Positions 19,601-28,398 are shown, numbered from the stretch's first letter. The stretch is 64,000 nucleotides of DNA from Euryarchaeota archaeon UBA605 (GCA_002504905.1 DATY01000001.1:39137-103136); one strand, 5' to 3'. Numbers and translations: made by a program. Notes: generated by a model not told the origin, from the sequence alone.

Positions 19601-20810
19601 TCATACATTTACATCTCCAGGATTATACAGTATTAGTTTGACAGTAATTGATGAAAGAGGAATGGAGTCCGCAACGAAATCATACACAATAAGAATAGAT
19701 AATCCTTTACCAGTTCCCGAGATAAAATTCAGACAACCAAGTATTAATGGTTCAAGCCTAGATTTTGTACCTACAGATTACTCTCAAATCTCATGGCAAA
19801 TACCTTTCACTGAAGATGGTGGAGGATTTATTGCACCAAATATGCCATTACTATTTGATGGTTCAGATAGTTATGATTCAGACCCAATTTTCCAAGGAAT
19901 GACTTCAACAAATCAAGATGACCCTGAATGGAATGGAATTACTAGATGGATTTGGGATTTCGGAGATTCAACTCCTGTTAAAGAGGGATTTGAGGTATGG
20001 CACCATTATCAAATTCCTGGTAAATATGTTGTAAAATTAACAGTTGTTGATGGATTTGAAGCAGGAGAAACTAATACTACATCAATAATTATTTATGTTT
20101 CTAGAACTCCTGAAATAATTACAAATGATCCAACAGGATTGGAATATGTAATTGTAGGAGAGATTGTAAATCTAGATGCGGAAGTAATAGATAGAGACAT
20201 TGTCGACGGGATAGATGCATGGTTAGATATTGATATTGAAGAAGATTCAGATGGAGATGGAAATTATGAGAATGATAAAGATAGATACCTATCCAATGAA
20301 CCAGAAATAAAATGGGACCTAAATATTGCAAAAGATGGAATAGACAATGATGGAAATACAATGAATGATTTTGTTTGGGGAGAACAAGTATGGTCATTAC
20401 CTGAATACCAACCACTGATAATTCTTCTTGAAACATGTGATGGAGTGAATGTTTGTTCGAGTAAACAATTTGAAATTACAGTTCTGGGGATTGAAGAGGA
20501 TGATGGTCCATTATCAATTTCTGACCTAACTTGGGAAGATTTTGTTCCAGATGCTGGAAGTGCCGGACTTCTAGCATTGATTGCTACTGTACTTTTACTT
20601 GGCTGGTTAATAATGAGACAGAAAGATGAAGAAGAATTAGACGCAAAGAAAAGTACTGAGATATACGATGTTCAGGAAGTTGAGGCTGAAGGAGGATTGC
20701 CAGGAATGGATCAGCATAACCCACCTCCACAACCAAAATATTTGACAGTTGAGGAACGAAGGAACAAAGAATCAGGATACATACGGCCTATTAGGACTAG
20801 AAGGAAATGA
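16686..20810 (+). CDS. Giant secreted metallopeptidase with PKD repeats and a C-terminal membrane anchor
   Basis: About 1374 residues from GTG 16686 (open to ATG 16617, which would overlap the divergent gene). A signal peptide ends near PLALANP. The peptidase domain carries HEFQHLLH (H at bases 17367-17369) with a third ligand in WVDEGAAD 16 residues after the second histidine, a gluzincin-like zinc site resembling M6/M30-type secreted peptidases. Bases about 18640-20110 encode PKD-like beta modules (WDLGD, WNWGDG, WDFGDS). A transmembrane helix at about 20560-20620 and a cytosolic tail with PPPQPK and many charges end the protein. It probably degrades extracellular protein while anchored to the membrane. 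The exact peptidase family is uncertain. Confidence 0.82.
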   Translation: MALLRLNYKQNNLTTPLFIVGVMIVASLSPLALANPNIEDDTSEFSYGNLDGFDPSIEGKKYMFTNESEPAFSATGHLKKQWIEDGYPNLVLPFSQSYINSKSSTRNCTNAWSQGDTDTVPSANGNVDATVQKISSNAAIFVENGQILSATTLNDIASTFESTIYPTDTTYFGSMPDVDNNCQLEIMILAIDGGGGIGGYFSPGISSQRESVFIDVDDMSWRNTILAHEFQHLLHNARDPFENLWVDEGAADMAAYLCFGVTSTLTGHANEWSQNSNMSVRWWNQRIADYGAGFMFLMYLADKLGGGSAIQSLVADTATGGAGIENLAANPQPGSTSIGTTMSQIYANFSAAVTLDSAQGAFGFSNLDLSEACTAAFICKVQKSGYNDQWTNDWTSNSDSVEGWGMRSYKFAQGSGAPLNLMVSPTQFGFEGIIMSKESATGTWSMDRLRIDPSSGAGTGLVYGFGNITDEVWLITWYESIVDDCDYNYASCGITTGSYPEAAITVQAGLITDPAEVEIVSIENFDRDGDNLDDSSRIDLEVTSNAFFEILEVEVNAYLNNTIQDTLVFDMTAGNSVASEKSIWFTPPETGDWTYGVKITDFTGVMVDQAFALPVNIANMEPVASGSLTTNITQTWLPVAMFGSGYDEWGFSQVNGSFSHNETPIAYYWDLGDNTSSGLKNPVHSYLETGTYTVVLTVKDRGGYFSEPQAWTVIVTDTSVPNPIITVDGIVQDSELTLMTNQRVQFSALSSEDNVPIEEMTFTWNWGDGQIEQGKGLAELGHAWVDGSADGIIYTLTLTIDDGNQFVDYSIFIRVLNRVPQQIFDDTLQTFTLTPIEMPLIFEDQDGFIVEYQWTFEEGVNIEGSGMTLTSDFSVTESLERNPVIGWKEPGMKNVSLEVTDDDGNSSTTTIQILVVNQRPVAVFARPSDGFVDTEYIFESLSFDPDGNSSSLEVIWNISAFDEEIYNVSTVYHTFTSPGLYSISLTVIDERGMESATKSYTIRIDNPLPVPEIKFRQPSINGSSLDFVPTDYSQISWQIPFTEDGGGFIAPNMPLLFDGSDSYDSDPIFQGMTSTNQDDPEWNGITRWIWDFGDSTPVKEGFEVWHHYQIPGKYVVKLTVVDGFEAGETNTTSIIIYVSRTPEIITNDPTGLEYVIVGEIVNLDAEVIDRDIVDGIDAWLDIDIEEDSDGDGNYENDKDRYLSNEPEIKWDLNIAKDGIDNDGNTMNDFVWGEQVWSLPEYQPLIILLETCDGVNVCSSKQFEITVLGIEEDDGPLSISDLTWEDFVPDAGSAGLLALIATVLLLGWLIMRQKDEEELDAKKSTEIYDVQEVEAEGGLPGMDQHNPPPQPKYLTVEERRNKESGYIRPIRTRRK

Positions 20811-20814
20811 TCGT

Positions 20815-21690
20815 GTGGTTTTGAGAAAGAAAATAAGTGCAGTTTTTCTTAACACTTGTTTTCTAATGCCTATGGTTCTAATTACACTTGTCATTAGTAT
20901 TACACCTACAGTTCAAGCAAATAGTGTATGTGATGTTCCAGCTAGTAACAATTGGAACGTAGATACTAGAGTCAACCATCATTATCTTAACCCCACGAAT
21001 TCTTGGATTCCAGGATTTGAACTTGATGATGAAAATGAGGAAATATTTCAGCAGATTTCAGAAGATTTTAGTATGGAACTAAGGGTAAATAATGATTCTG
21101 CAACTGCGGTTAGTATGGCTCTATCTCCCGGTAAATCATACACTTTCTGTTACACTTATTCGGCGGATTCAGATACACCACCAACTAACGGAGTAAAGGC
21201 AGATGTGTACTTAATGAGTGAGGGGAATTGGGATTTTTATGGCATTAATTATGATATCAGGACTGAAAATTGGTTAGAAGAAATTGGCTTTTTACCCGTT
21301 GAATATAGAGATACCGTTACTTGGATGCCATTTAGAGATGTACATTCATATGAAAAAACAACATCAGATTACTTTTCAATAGCAGTAGATACAGAATTTA
21401 CAACATCTTTTTGGGGAGGTGATGAATTGATAAAATATTATTTGGTTTTTGACAATTGGGACAACAATAGGAACACTGATCAAGTAGCTGCAGGAGGTGA
21501 ATTGAATATTGAACTATTAGTCGATGTGGAAGATAGGTTAGTTCTACCAAAATTTACGGCATACATGCTATTAGCAATCTTACCTTTATCTTGCCTCATT
21601 GCCCCTTTAGTAATTAACAGCAAATACCATTCATATGGTCTTAGCGGAGAAGAAATTGAAGAAGTTGAAATTCCTATTCTGGAAAATTAA
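20815..21690 (+). CDS. Secreted or membrane-anchored protein of unknown function
   Basis: About 291 residues from GTG 20815, four bases after the metallopeptidase stop. The frame is open to 20749, inside that gene. An N-terminal signal segment (AVFLNTCFLMPMVLITLVISITP, shown here as one hydrophobic stretch) is followed by about 230 external residues, with two cysteines and many aromatic and acidic residues. A single C-terminal span (KFTAYMLLAILPLSCLIAPL) and a short acidic tail complete it. I recognise no family. Its position suggests co-transcription with the PKD metallopeptidase and a surface role. Confidence 0.65.
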   Translation: MVLRKKISAVFLNTCFLMPMVLITLVISITPTVQANSVCDVPASNNWNVDTRVNHHYLNPTNSWIPGFELDDENEEIFQQISEDFSMELRVNNDSATAVSMALSPGKSYTFCYTYSADSDTPPTNGVKADVYLMSEGNWDFYGINYDIRTENWLEEIGFLPVEYRDTVTWMPFRDVHSYEKTTSDYFSIAVDTEFTTSFWGGDELIKYYLVFDNWDNNRNTDQVAAGGELNIELLVDVEDRLVLPKFTAYMLLAILPLSCLIAPLVINSKYHSYGLSGEEIEEVEIPILEN

Positions 21691-22493
21691 TTGTACTCTA
21701 GTAAATTCCAGGCTGTCTTTAAGTCACTGGTATTTATCCTACCTTGTTGGGCTAGATACCAACCATTTTCCATCGTTGTATAGACTAGACTTTGATTTAG
21801 TATAGGAGCATGAATTCTTGTCCAGTCTCCTCCTGCTCCAAGACCCATTATTGATAGTTTATTCCCTGAATCTCTAGTTCTCCATGCAACGTCGAATAGT
21901 TTCAAAGCATCTTTTTTACCTGAGGTATTGAAAACTATCTTTATTATATTTCCTGAATCTGAAATCTCATCTATCTCGTCTATTATTTCATCGGGAGAAC
22001 CCGGGGGCTGATCGTAATGACTAGATGAGATAATCTTTGTACTATCACCTGCAAGTTTTACTAATTTTTTCCTTTCTTTTGGATTTATATTAGTTTCAAG
22101 ATCAATCCAACTTACTCCACTCTTAATCGCCTTTGTTAATACCTCTATTCTCTCCTTTTCTGACCCAGGAAAGTATCCGCCCTGGCTCTCGGGTCTACAG
22201 GTCAATATTACAGGCAATTCAATCCCAGTTCTAAATGAAATTAGTGAAGATTCTAAATCTACAGAATCTATATTTTGAGGAATAAATTGAGGAGGTTTGT
22301 AAACAGATTTACGATTTTCATCAGATTCTGATTTTTCAACTTCATTAGGGTCGATTTTTTGTTCAACAACCCATAGTTTATCCAAACGGACTTCTACAAT
22401 ATCTGCACCTACGGCGGTAGCTCTCGCTGCGTCTTTGACCATCTCATCAACAGTACAACCTGTTAAAGTAACGCATATCAAAGGCAATCCCAT
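21687..22493 (-). CDS. aroD: Type I 3-dehydroquinate dehydratase
   Basis: 268 residues of class I aldolase fold. Visible motifs are VEVRLD (34-38), PVILTCRP (94-101), the catalytic histidine in SSSHYD (H159) and the Schiff-base lysine in IIKIVFN (K185). The enzyme converts 3-dehydroquinate to 3-dehydroshikimate in the shikimate pathway. A charged insert at about 42-80 (IDPNEVEKSESDENRK) is longer than in typical homologues. The pathway partner aroA lies 6 kb away on the other strand, so these are not one operon. It ends 4 bp inside the convergent upstream gene. Confidence 0.92.
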   Translation of the reverse strand: MGLPLICVTLTGCTVDEMVKDAARATAVGADIVEVRLDKLWVVEQKIDPNEVEKSESDENRKSVYKPPQFIPQNIDSVDLESSLISFRTGIELPVILTCRPESQGGYFPGSEKERIEVLTKAIKSGVSWIDLETNINPKERKKLVKLAGDSTKIISSSHYDQPPGSPDEIIDEIDEISDSGNIIKIVFNTSGKKDALKLFDVAWRTRDSGNKLSIMGLGAGGDWTRIHAPILNQSLVYTTMENGWYLAQQGRINTSDLKTAWNLLEYN

Positions 22494-22534
22494 TGATACT
22501 GCGAGAAATGAAGACCGTTTAATCGTGCCGAGGG

Positions 22535-22549
22535 TTTTCTCAGAGAAAA
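22535..22549. promoter_or_regulatory. AT-rich palindrome in the aroD leader region
   Basis: TTTTCTC and GAGAAAA flank a single base, a near-perfect palindrome 42 bp before the aroD start. A second 10-bp palindrome ATTCTAGAAT follows at 22551-22560. Both lie in the 188-bp divergent gap between aroD and gyrB. They could be an operator or a weak RNA hairpin, and nothing more can be said from sequence. Confidence 0.3.
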
Positions 22550-22649
22550 TATTCTAGAATGTCATATTTTAGCCTTGTTTAGGCATATTTTCTGAAAGAT
22601 ATCGAAAGCATTCAATAACCCCCTGACACCCCAATTATACAGTTAAATT

Positions 22650-22672
22650 GAGGGTTCCTTTAGGGAACCCTC
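22650..22672 (+). promoter_or_regulatory. Strong leader hairpin/palindrome before gyrB
   Basis: GAGGGTTCC and GGAACCCTC form a perfect 9-bp stem with a 5-nt loop TTTAG, ending 9 bp before the gyrB ATG at 22682. A TATA-like ATTATAC (22634-22640) lies just upstream, so the palindrome would overlap or directly follow the transcription start. It could act as an operator or as a 5' RNA hairpin controlling gyrase synthesis. The hairpin is seen; its function is inferred. Confidence 0.55.
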
Positions 22673-22681
22673 AGAAATAGG

Positions 22682-24655
22682 ATGATGAATGAGATGACAG
22701 AAGATTATGGCGCCGAAAGTATCCAAGTTTTAGAGGGGCTTGAAGCCGTTAGAAAAAGACCTGGGATGTACTTAGGAGACCCGCATGATGGCAGTGCTTT
22801 GCATCACTGTATTTGGGAAGTTGTGGATAATTCAGTCGACGAACATTTGGCAGGACATACATCATTAATTGAAGTGAATTTACATCCAGATGGTTCTCTC
22901 TCAGTTCGAGATTATGGTAGAGGGATACCTGTCGGCATACATGAAGAATATGGGATATCAGCAGCAGAGGTAATAATGACTAAACTTCATGCAGGAGGTA
23001 AATTTGACAATAGTTCTTACAAAGTTTCAGGAGGGCTTCATGGAGTTGGGGTATCTGCAGTAAACGCGGTTTCTGAATGGATGGAGATGACAATTCATAG
23101 AGAAGGGACAATTTACCATCAGAGATACGAAGCAGGAGTTCCTGTCAAGCCTGTAGAAGAAATTGGAAATTGCTCAGATACGGGTACATTAATCAAATTT
23201 AAACCTGATTTGAGTATATTCACTGAAATTACTGATTTTGAATTTAATCAAATCGATACTAGATTGAAAGAAACTTCTTTTCTAAATGCTGGCTTAGAGA
23301 TTGTGATCACTGATGAAAGAGATGAAGAGAATAATGTGAGTAAACATCATTATGAGGGCGGATTAGCAGAGTTTGTATCTCAAATTAATTCGAATCGCGA
23401 GGTAATGCATCAGGAAGTAATCCAAATAAATGGTGAAAAAGATACTGAAAAGGGACCTGTTACAATAGAGTTAGCCCTACAATGGTCTGATGCTTTCAGT
23501 GAGACCATTTTCTGCTATACAAATATAATTCGGAATAAAGATGGAGGAACGCATATGACAGGGTTAAGAGGAGCTTTGACAAAGTCCGTCAACAATTATG
23601 CAAAGAAGAAAAAACTACTCAAAGGAAATTCTCTTTCAGGAGATGATGTTAGAGAAGGTTTGTCAGCAATTGTTAGTGTGAAACATCCTGATCCATCATT
23701 CTCTTCCCAAACTAAAGATAAATTAGTTAGTAGTGAAGTAACAAGTATTGTTGAGACTGTCGTTTATGAAAAACTAGGGGAGTTTTTCGAAGAAAACCCC
23801 AGTGTTGGTAAATTGATAGTAGATAAAGCACTTTTAGCATCTAAGGCAAGAGAAGCCGCTAGAAAAGCTAGAGATTTGACTCGTCGTAAAGGAGTATTAG
23901 AAGGAGGTGGTTTACCTGGAAAATTGGCTGATTGTCAATCAAGGGATCCTTCTGAATGTGAAGTCTACCTTGTTGAAGGAGATTCTGCGGGCGGCTCAGC
24001 GAAAACTGGTAGAGATAGAAGAATCCAAGCGATTCTACCCCTGAGAGGTAAAATTCTAAATGTTGAAAGACAACGTAGAAATTTAGTTAAGGTATTCCAA
24101 AATAATGAGATTCAAACTATGATTAGGGCTCTTGGTGCAGGAGTAGGAAATCCTTCAGAAGAAGGTTCTCCAGAAGAAGGTGAATTTGATTCTACTAAAT
24201 TGAGATATTCTAAAATAATTATTATGACTGATGCGGACATAGATGGAGCCCACATTCGAACTCTGATGTTAACATTTTTATGGCGTTTTATGCGTCCTGC
24301 TATTTCAGAAGGGCATGTCTATATTGCTCAGCCACCTCTGTACCAACTTACTAAAGGAAGAATAAGTAAATACGCATATTCAGATGAAGAAAGAGATGAA
24401 ATCATAGAACAACTCAGAGGAGATAATCCGAATGCTAAGATTGGAGTGCAAAGATACAAAGGTCTGGGTGAGATGAATCCTGAACAATTATGGGAAACTA
24501 CAATGAATCCTGAAACTAGAACAATGTTGAAAGTTACTATTCAAGATGCAGAAGAATCTGATAGAATGTTTGAGATATTGATGGGAGAAGATGTTCCAGA
24601 TAGAAGAGCATTTATTGAAAAGCATGCAAAGGAGGTGACAAATCTTGACATCTGA
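22682..24655 (+). CDS. gyrB: DNA gyrase subunit B
   Basis: 657 residues, the short bacterial/archaeal GyrB length. The GHKL ATPase motifs are present (EVVDNSVDEHLAG, GRGIPVG, GGLHGVGVSAVNAVS). The TOPRIM motif EGDSAGGSAKTGRDRR and the PLRGKILNVE and TDADIDGAHIRTL metal-binding motifs are intact. The C-terminus has QRYKGLGEMNPEQLWETT. With GyrA it introduces negative supercoils using ATP. Starts at 22682, 22685 and 22694 are all possible; 22682 is used. It is followed by gyrA with an 11-bp overlap. Gyrase is a bacterial acquisition known in several euryarchaeal lineages including Thermoplasmata relatives. Confidence 0.97.
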   Translation: MMNEMTEDYGAESIQVLEGLEAVRKRPGMYLGDPHDGSALHHCIWEVVDNSVDEHLAGHTSLIEVNLHPDGSLSVRDYGRGIPVGIHEEYGISAAEVIMTKLHAGGKFDNSSYKVSGGLHGVGVSAVNAVSEWMEMTIHREGTIYHQRYEAGVPVKPVEEIGNCSDTGTLIKFKPDLSIFTEITDFEFNQIDTRLKETSFLNAGLEIVITDERDEENNVSKHHYEGGLAEFVSQINSNREVMHQEVIQINGEKDTEKGPVTIELALQWSDAFSETIFCYTNIIRNKDGGTHMTGLRGALTKSVNNYAKKKKLLKGNSLSGDDVREGLSAIVSVKHPDPSFSSQTKDKLVSSEVTSIVETVVYEKLGEFFEENPSVGKLIVDKALLASKAREAARKARDLTRRKGVLEGGGLPGKLADCQSRDPSECEVYLVEGDSAGGSAKTGRDRRIQAILPLRGKILNVERQRRNLVKVFQNNEIQTMIRALGAGVGNPSEEGSPEEGEFDSTKLRYSKIIIMTDADIDGAHIRTLMLTFLWRFMRPAISEGHVYIAQPPLYQLTKGRISKYAYSDEERDEIIEQLRGDNPNAKIGVQRYKGLGEMNPEQLWETTMNPETRTMLKVTIQDAEESDRMFEILMGEDVPDRRAFIEKHAKEVTNLDI

Positions 24656-27371
24656 AGATGAAAAAATTAATACCAAAAATAATGAAAACATCCTTAACCA
24701 CCCATTGGATAAAGAGATGAAAACTTCGTACATTAATTATGCAATGTCAGTAATAATTGGTAGAGCATTACCAGATGCTAGAGATGGACTAAAACCAGTG
24801 CACAGAAGAGTATTATATGGCATGTACGAAGGCGGCCATACGTCAGATAAAAAATTCAGTAAGTCCGCAAGATCTGTTGGAGAAGTAATGGGTAAATATC
24901 ATCCACATGGAGATCAATCAATTTATGACACCATGGTTAGAATGGCTCAAGACTTTTCACTTAGATATCCATTAGTTGATGGGCAAGGAAATTTTGGGTC
25001 CATTGATGGAGATCCGCCTGCTGCTATGCGTTATACTGAAAGTAGGTTAGACCGGATTTCGAAACATATGTTAGAAGATATTGAAAAGAAGACTGTAGAT
25101 TTCGAACCAAACTTCGATGATTCAGAATATGAACCTGCAGTTCTTCCATCAAGATTACCAAATTTACTACTAAATGGAAGTGATGGGATTGCAGTTGGAA
25201 TGGCTACACGGATTCCACCCCATAATCTAACTGAAGTGGCAGGTGCGATCAATCACCATGTTAATCAAATCATTGAACAAGGAGTGGAGAAATTAGAGGT
25301 TCCAAATATTTCAATTGATGAATATATGGCACATGTGAAAGGCCCTGACTTCCCTACAGGTGCAGGAATACACGGAATTGATGGTATTTATGATATGTAT
25401 AAAACTGGTAAGGGAAGATTCCATGTAAGGTCTAAGTGTGAGGTTTTGGATGATTCTAAAGGAAAGAGAATTATTATTCATGAAATACCATATCAGGTAA
25501 AGAAAGCAGATATGCTCGTACATATTGCAGAATTAGTTACTAAAGGCACAGTAATCGGAATAAGGGATATTAGAGATGAATCTTCCAAAGAAGGAATCAG
25601 AGTTTTAATCGAAGTGAAAAATAATGCTGACCCACACGCAGTACTAAATCAATTATTCAAATCAAGTCGTTTACAAGAATCATATTCTGCAAATATGATG
25701 GGGATTTTAGACGGCAGGCCAGTTTTATTAACACTACCAGTAATGCTACACACCCACGTAGAACACAGAGAGTCAGTAATAGAAAGAAGAGCAAAGTTTG
25801 ACTTGGAAAAGGCCGAATCTAGAGCTCATATCTTAGAAGGTTTAGTTAAAGCACAAGAAAGAATTGACGATATAATCGCTGTTGGAAAAGCGAGCGATAG
25901 TAGGGAACAATTTGAACTTGTTTTGAAAGGTGATGAAAATATTATTAAAAATATTAAATCATTTAATTTCACAGCAGCTCAGGCTAAAGCAATTGCAGAA
26001 AGAAGATTGTATCAACTCAGTAAATTAGATGTCAATAAAGTAAAGAATGAATTTGAAGAATTACAATTAAAAATTACAGATTTAAGAGAAATTATTGATT
26101 CAAGGTTGAGAAGATTAACAATTTTACTGGAAGAATTAGAGGAAATGGTAGAAAAACATGGAGATGAAAGACGTTCATTCATTGATCCTATGCCACTTTC
26201 AATGGATAGAGAGGATTTAATCGAAGAAAGGGCAATTGCAATCACATTATCAGAGGACAATTATATCAGACATTTACCAGTAGAGAGTTTTAGAGTACAG
26301 AATAGAGGAGGAAAAGGCCTGAGAGGTGTTACAACTAAGGATGAGGATACTCCTCAGTTAATCGTCACATGTTTTAGTAAAGATAGGTTACTAATATTCA
26401 CTGATCAGGGCAGAGTTTATGGATTAAAAGCTTGGGAAACACCTCAAGGAAGTAGACTTTCAAGAGGAGGACATATTAGGAATGTCCTGGGTAGTTTAAG
26501 AGAGGATGAGAATATAATTTCATTACTACCCATTTCGAAAGATTTGCTGGAAGGGCCAGAGGGTAATTATCTGATTTTTGCTACTAAGAATGGAAGAATA
26601 AAACGTAGCAATCTTTCAGAGTATGTTAAGATAAATAAAAATGGAAAATATGCGATAAAATTCGCTCATGGAGATAATGACAGCCTTATCTCAGTACGTG
26701 CTTCGAAAGATAGTGATCACGTAGTGTTGGTATCTGCCAATGGATATGCTTGCAGATTTATGCCTTCAGAAATAAAAACTAGAGAAGATCCGAATACTGG
26801 CGAAATAATCTCAACACACACTGTTAGAGTTCAAGGCAGAGTAAGCCAAGGCGTTAGTGGGATGAAATTAAGTAAAGATGACAGAGTAATTGGGATGATA
26901 GTGTCAGATAATTTTGAAAACAATGTACTAACAATTTCTAAGTTTGGGATGGCGAAGAGAACAAGATTAGGGTCAGGTCAAATGATTAACCAATATGATG
27001 AAAATCATCAAAAGATTGTTGATGAAAATGGAGATGAGGTCTTTGAAAGAGATGGTTATAGAAAAACCAATAGGGGGACAAAAGGTGTTAGAACTATGTC
27101 TTTAAATGAAGATGATGAGATTATCAGTGTAAGACAGATTCCTGACTTATCAGACCAATTATTCATGCTCACCAAATCTGGAATGATGATTAGATTGGCT
27201 GCTAATCAAACAAAAGAAACAATGGGTAAAGTAGCTAAAGGAACTCGTATAATGGAATTAAGGAATAGAGAAAAAACAGGTTATGATGATGAGATTATAT
27301 TCGTAGCCCGTCTACCTAGTGAACTTATTGAAGAAAATATTGATGATGGAACATTGAATGAAGAAGAATGA
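24645..27371 (+). CDS. gyrA: DNA gyrase subunit A
   Basis: 908 residues. The catalytic tyrosine is Y130 in AAMRYTESRL. The winged-helix motif HPHGDQSIYDTMVRMAQ and a GyrA-box variant QNRGGKG (about 551-557) at the start of the C-terminal wrapping domain identify it as gyrase rather than topoisomerase IV. It is slightly longer than E. coli GyrA. The start is TTG 24645, set by the strong AAAGGAGGTGA at 24628-24638, which lies inside gyrB. The two genes therefore overlap and are translationally coupled. An acidic C-terminal tail follows the beta-pinwheel. Confidence 0.97.
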   Translation: MTSEDEKINTKNNENILNHPLDKEMKTSYINYAMSVIIGRALPDARDGLKPVHRRVLYGMYEGGHTSDKKFSKSARSVGEVMGKYHPHGDQSIYDTMVRMAQDFSLRYPLVDGQGNFGSIDGDPPAAMRYTESRLDRISKHMLEDIEKKTVDFEPNFDDSEYEPAVLPSRLPNLLLNGSDGIAVGMATRIPPHNLTEVAGAINHHVNQIIEQGVEKLEVPNISIDEYMAHVKGPDFPTGAGIHGIDGIYDMYKTGKGRFHVRSKCEVLDDSKGKRIIIHEIPYQVKKADMLVHIAELVTKGTVIGIRDIRDESSKEGIRVLIEVKNNADPHAVLNQLFKSSRLQESYSANMMGILDGRPVLLTLPVMLHTHVEHRESVIERRAKFDLEKAESRAHILEGLVKAQERIDDIIAVGKASDSREQFELVLKGDENIIKNIKSFNFTAAQAKAIAERRLYQLSKLDVNKVKNEFEELQLKITDLREIIDSRLRRLTILLEELEEMVEKHGDERRSFIDPMPLSMDREDLIEERAIAITLSEDNYIRHLPVESFRVQNRGGKGLRGVTTKDEDTPQLIVTCFSKDRLLIFTDQGRVYGLKAWETPQGSRLSRGGHIRNVLGSLREDENIISLLPISKDLLEGPEGNYLIFATKNGRIKRSNLSEYVKINKNGKYAIKFAHGDNDSLISVRASKDSDHVVLVSANGYACRFMPSEIKTREDPNTGEIISTHTVRVQGRVSQGVSGMKLSKDDRVIGMIVSDNFENNVLTISKFGMAKRTRLGSGQMINQYDENHQKIVDENGDEVFERDGYRKTNRGTKGVRTMSLNEDDEIISVRQIPDLSDQLFMLTKSGMMIRLAANQTKETMGKVAKGTRIMELRNREKTGYDDEIIFVARLPSELIEENIDDGTLNEEE

Positions 27372-27417
27372 GATAGACCGTTCCGCTTAAGCCATAATCA
27401 AAACTCGGAAGGACACT

Positions 27418-27504
27418 GCGGCAGTCGCATAGCCTGGCCATTGCGCTGGATTGCTAATCCAGTGGTGTTTCACCTCGGGAGTTCGAATCTCCCCTGCCGC
27501 GCCA
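27418..27504 (+). tRNA. tRNA-Ser (anticodon GCU)
   Basis: A complete class II cloverleaf. Acceptor GCGGCAG (27418-27424) pairs with CTGCCGC (27494-27500). The D-stem is GCA/TGC. The anticodon stem CTGGA/TCCAG encloses TTGCTAA with GCT at 27453-27455. The long variable arm is GGTG-TTT-CACC and the T-arm GGGAG-TTCGAAT-CTCCC. The discriminator is G and CCA is encoded (27502-27504). The long variable arm and GCU anticodon specify serine AGC/AGU codons. No intron. It lies 46 bp after gyrA and 48 bp before the next gene. Confidence 0.97.
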
Positions 27505-27552
27505 TTATTAGAGGATAGGAGGTTTCTTGTTAACATCATACCCAGCAGGGCT

Positions 27553-28398
27553 ATGAATTACCTGACAGCAGCGGTATTATCTCTGCTGATTACAGTAATT
27601 ATTCTGACTTTTTGGATTTGGTCTAGAATTAGACATCTGACTCCATCTAATGATCTTTCTTGGGTAAACGAAAATAAATTTACGGCTTATGCAGAAATTG
27701 ATGGAGATGATGTTTTACTAAAAAATGTAAGAGATTTTAATTGGAGGACTACCAGAGACTATGATGAACGTTGGATTGAAAAAAGGTTTAAGATTTCTGA
27801 ATGTACTAAAATTTGGTTAGTATTGGAATATTTCTATCCTACTAGAAGACCGGTCGCACATACTTTGCTGAGTTTCGAATTTGAAAATGGAGAAAGAATA
27901 TCATGCTCAATAGAAGTACGAAGAGAACCGGGAGAAAAATTTAGCCCTATAAAAGGTCTTTTAAGAGAATTTGAAATAATGTATGTCTGGGCTACTGAAG
28001 AAGATGTAATCGGTGTTAGAAGTAGGTGCAGGAAATCAGAAACACATCTTTTTGAAGCAGTAATCTTAGGTGAAGGAAATCAATGTAGGATGTTGGAATC
28101 TTATCTAAGAAGGACCAATGGATTACATGAGAAACCAGAATTCTATAACAGCATTTTCAACAATTGTACCACAAATATTGCATCACATGTAAATGACGTT
28201 TATCCCGGAAGAGTACCACGCGCCATTGGAGTAATACTACCTGGTTTAAGTCCAAGATTACTCAGTAGAAATAATTTGGTAAAATTAAGAGGCGGCAGTA
28301 TTAAAGAAGAAATGAAAATCAATCAAATTGAAGAAAGAGCCAGGTCTTGGGATGAAATTAGTGACTTTGGAGAAACAATAAGAAATGTGGAGTCATGA
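27553..28398 (+). CDS. DUF4105-like membrane-anchored protein
   Basis: 281 residues from ATG 27553. An N-terminal membrane anchor (about 3-25) is followed by a mostly external or cytosolic domain with YNSIFNNCTTNIASHVND near residue 200, which resembles the conserved Cys-containing motif of DUF4105 (Lnb N-terminal type), a family proposed to be papain-like. The pattern suggests a cysteine hydrolase or a relative. The frame is open upstream into the tRNA, so those codons are not used. AGGAGG at 27518-27522 is 30 bp before the ATG, too far to help, so the start is only moderately sure. Confidence 0.55.
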   Translation: MNYLTAAVLSLLITVIILTFWIWSRIRHLTPSNDLSWVNENKFTAYAEIDGDDVLLKNVRDFNWRTTRDYDERWIEKRFKISECTKIWLVLEYFYPTRRPVAHTLLSFEFENGERISCSIEVRREPGEKFSPIKGLLREFEIMYVWATEEDVIGVRSRCRKSETHLFEAVILGEGNQCRMLESYLRRTNGLHEKPEFYNSIFNNCTTNIASHVNDVYPGRVPRAIGVILPGLSPRLLSRNNLVKLRGGSIKEEMKINQIEERARSWDEISDFGETIRNVES

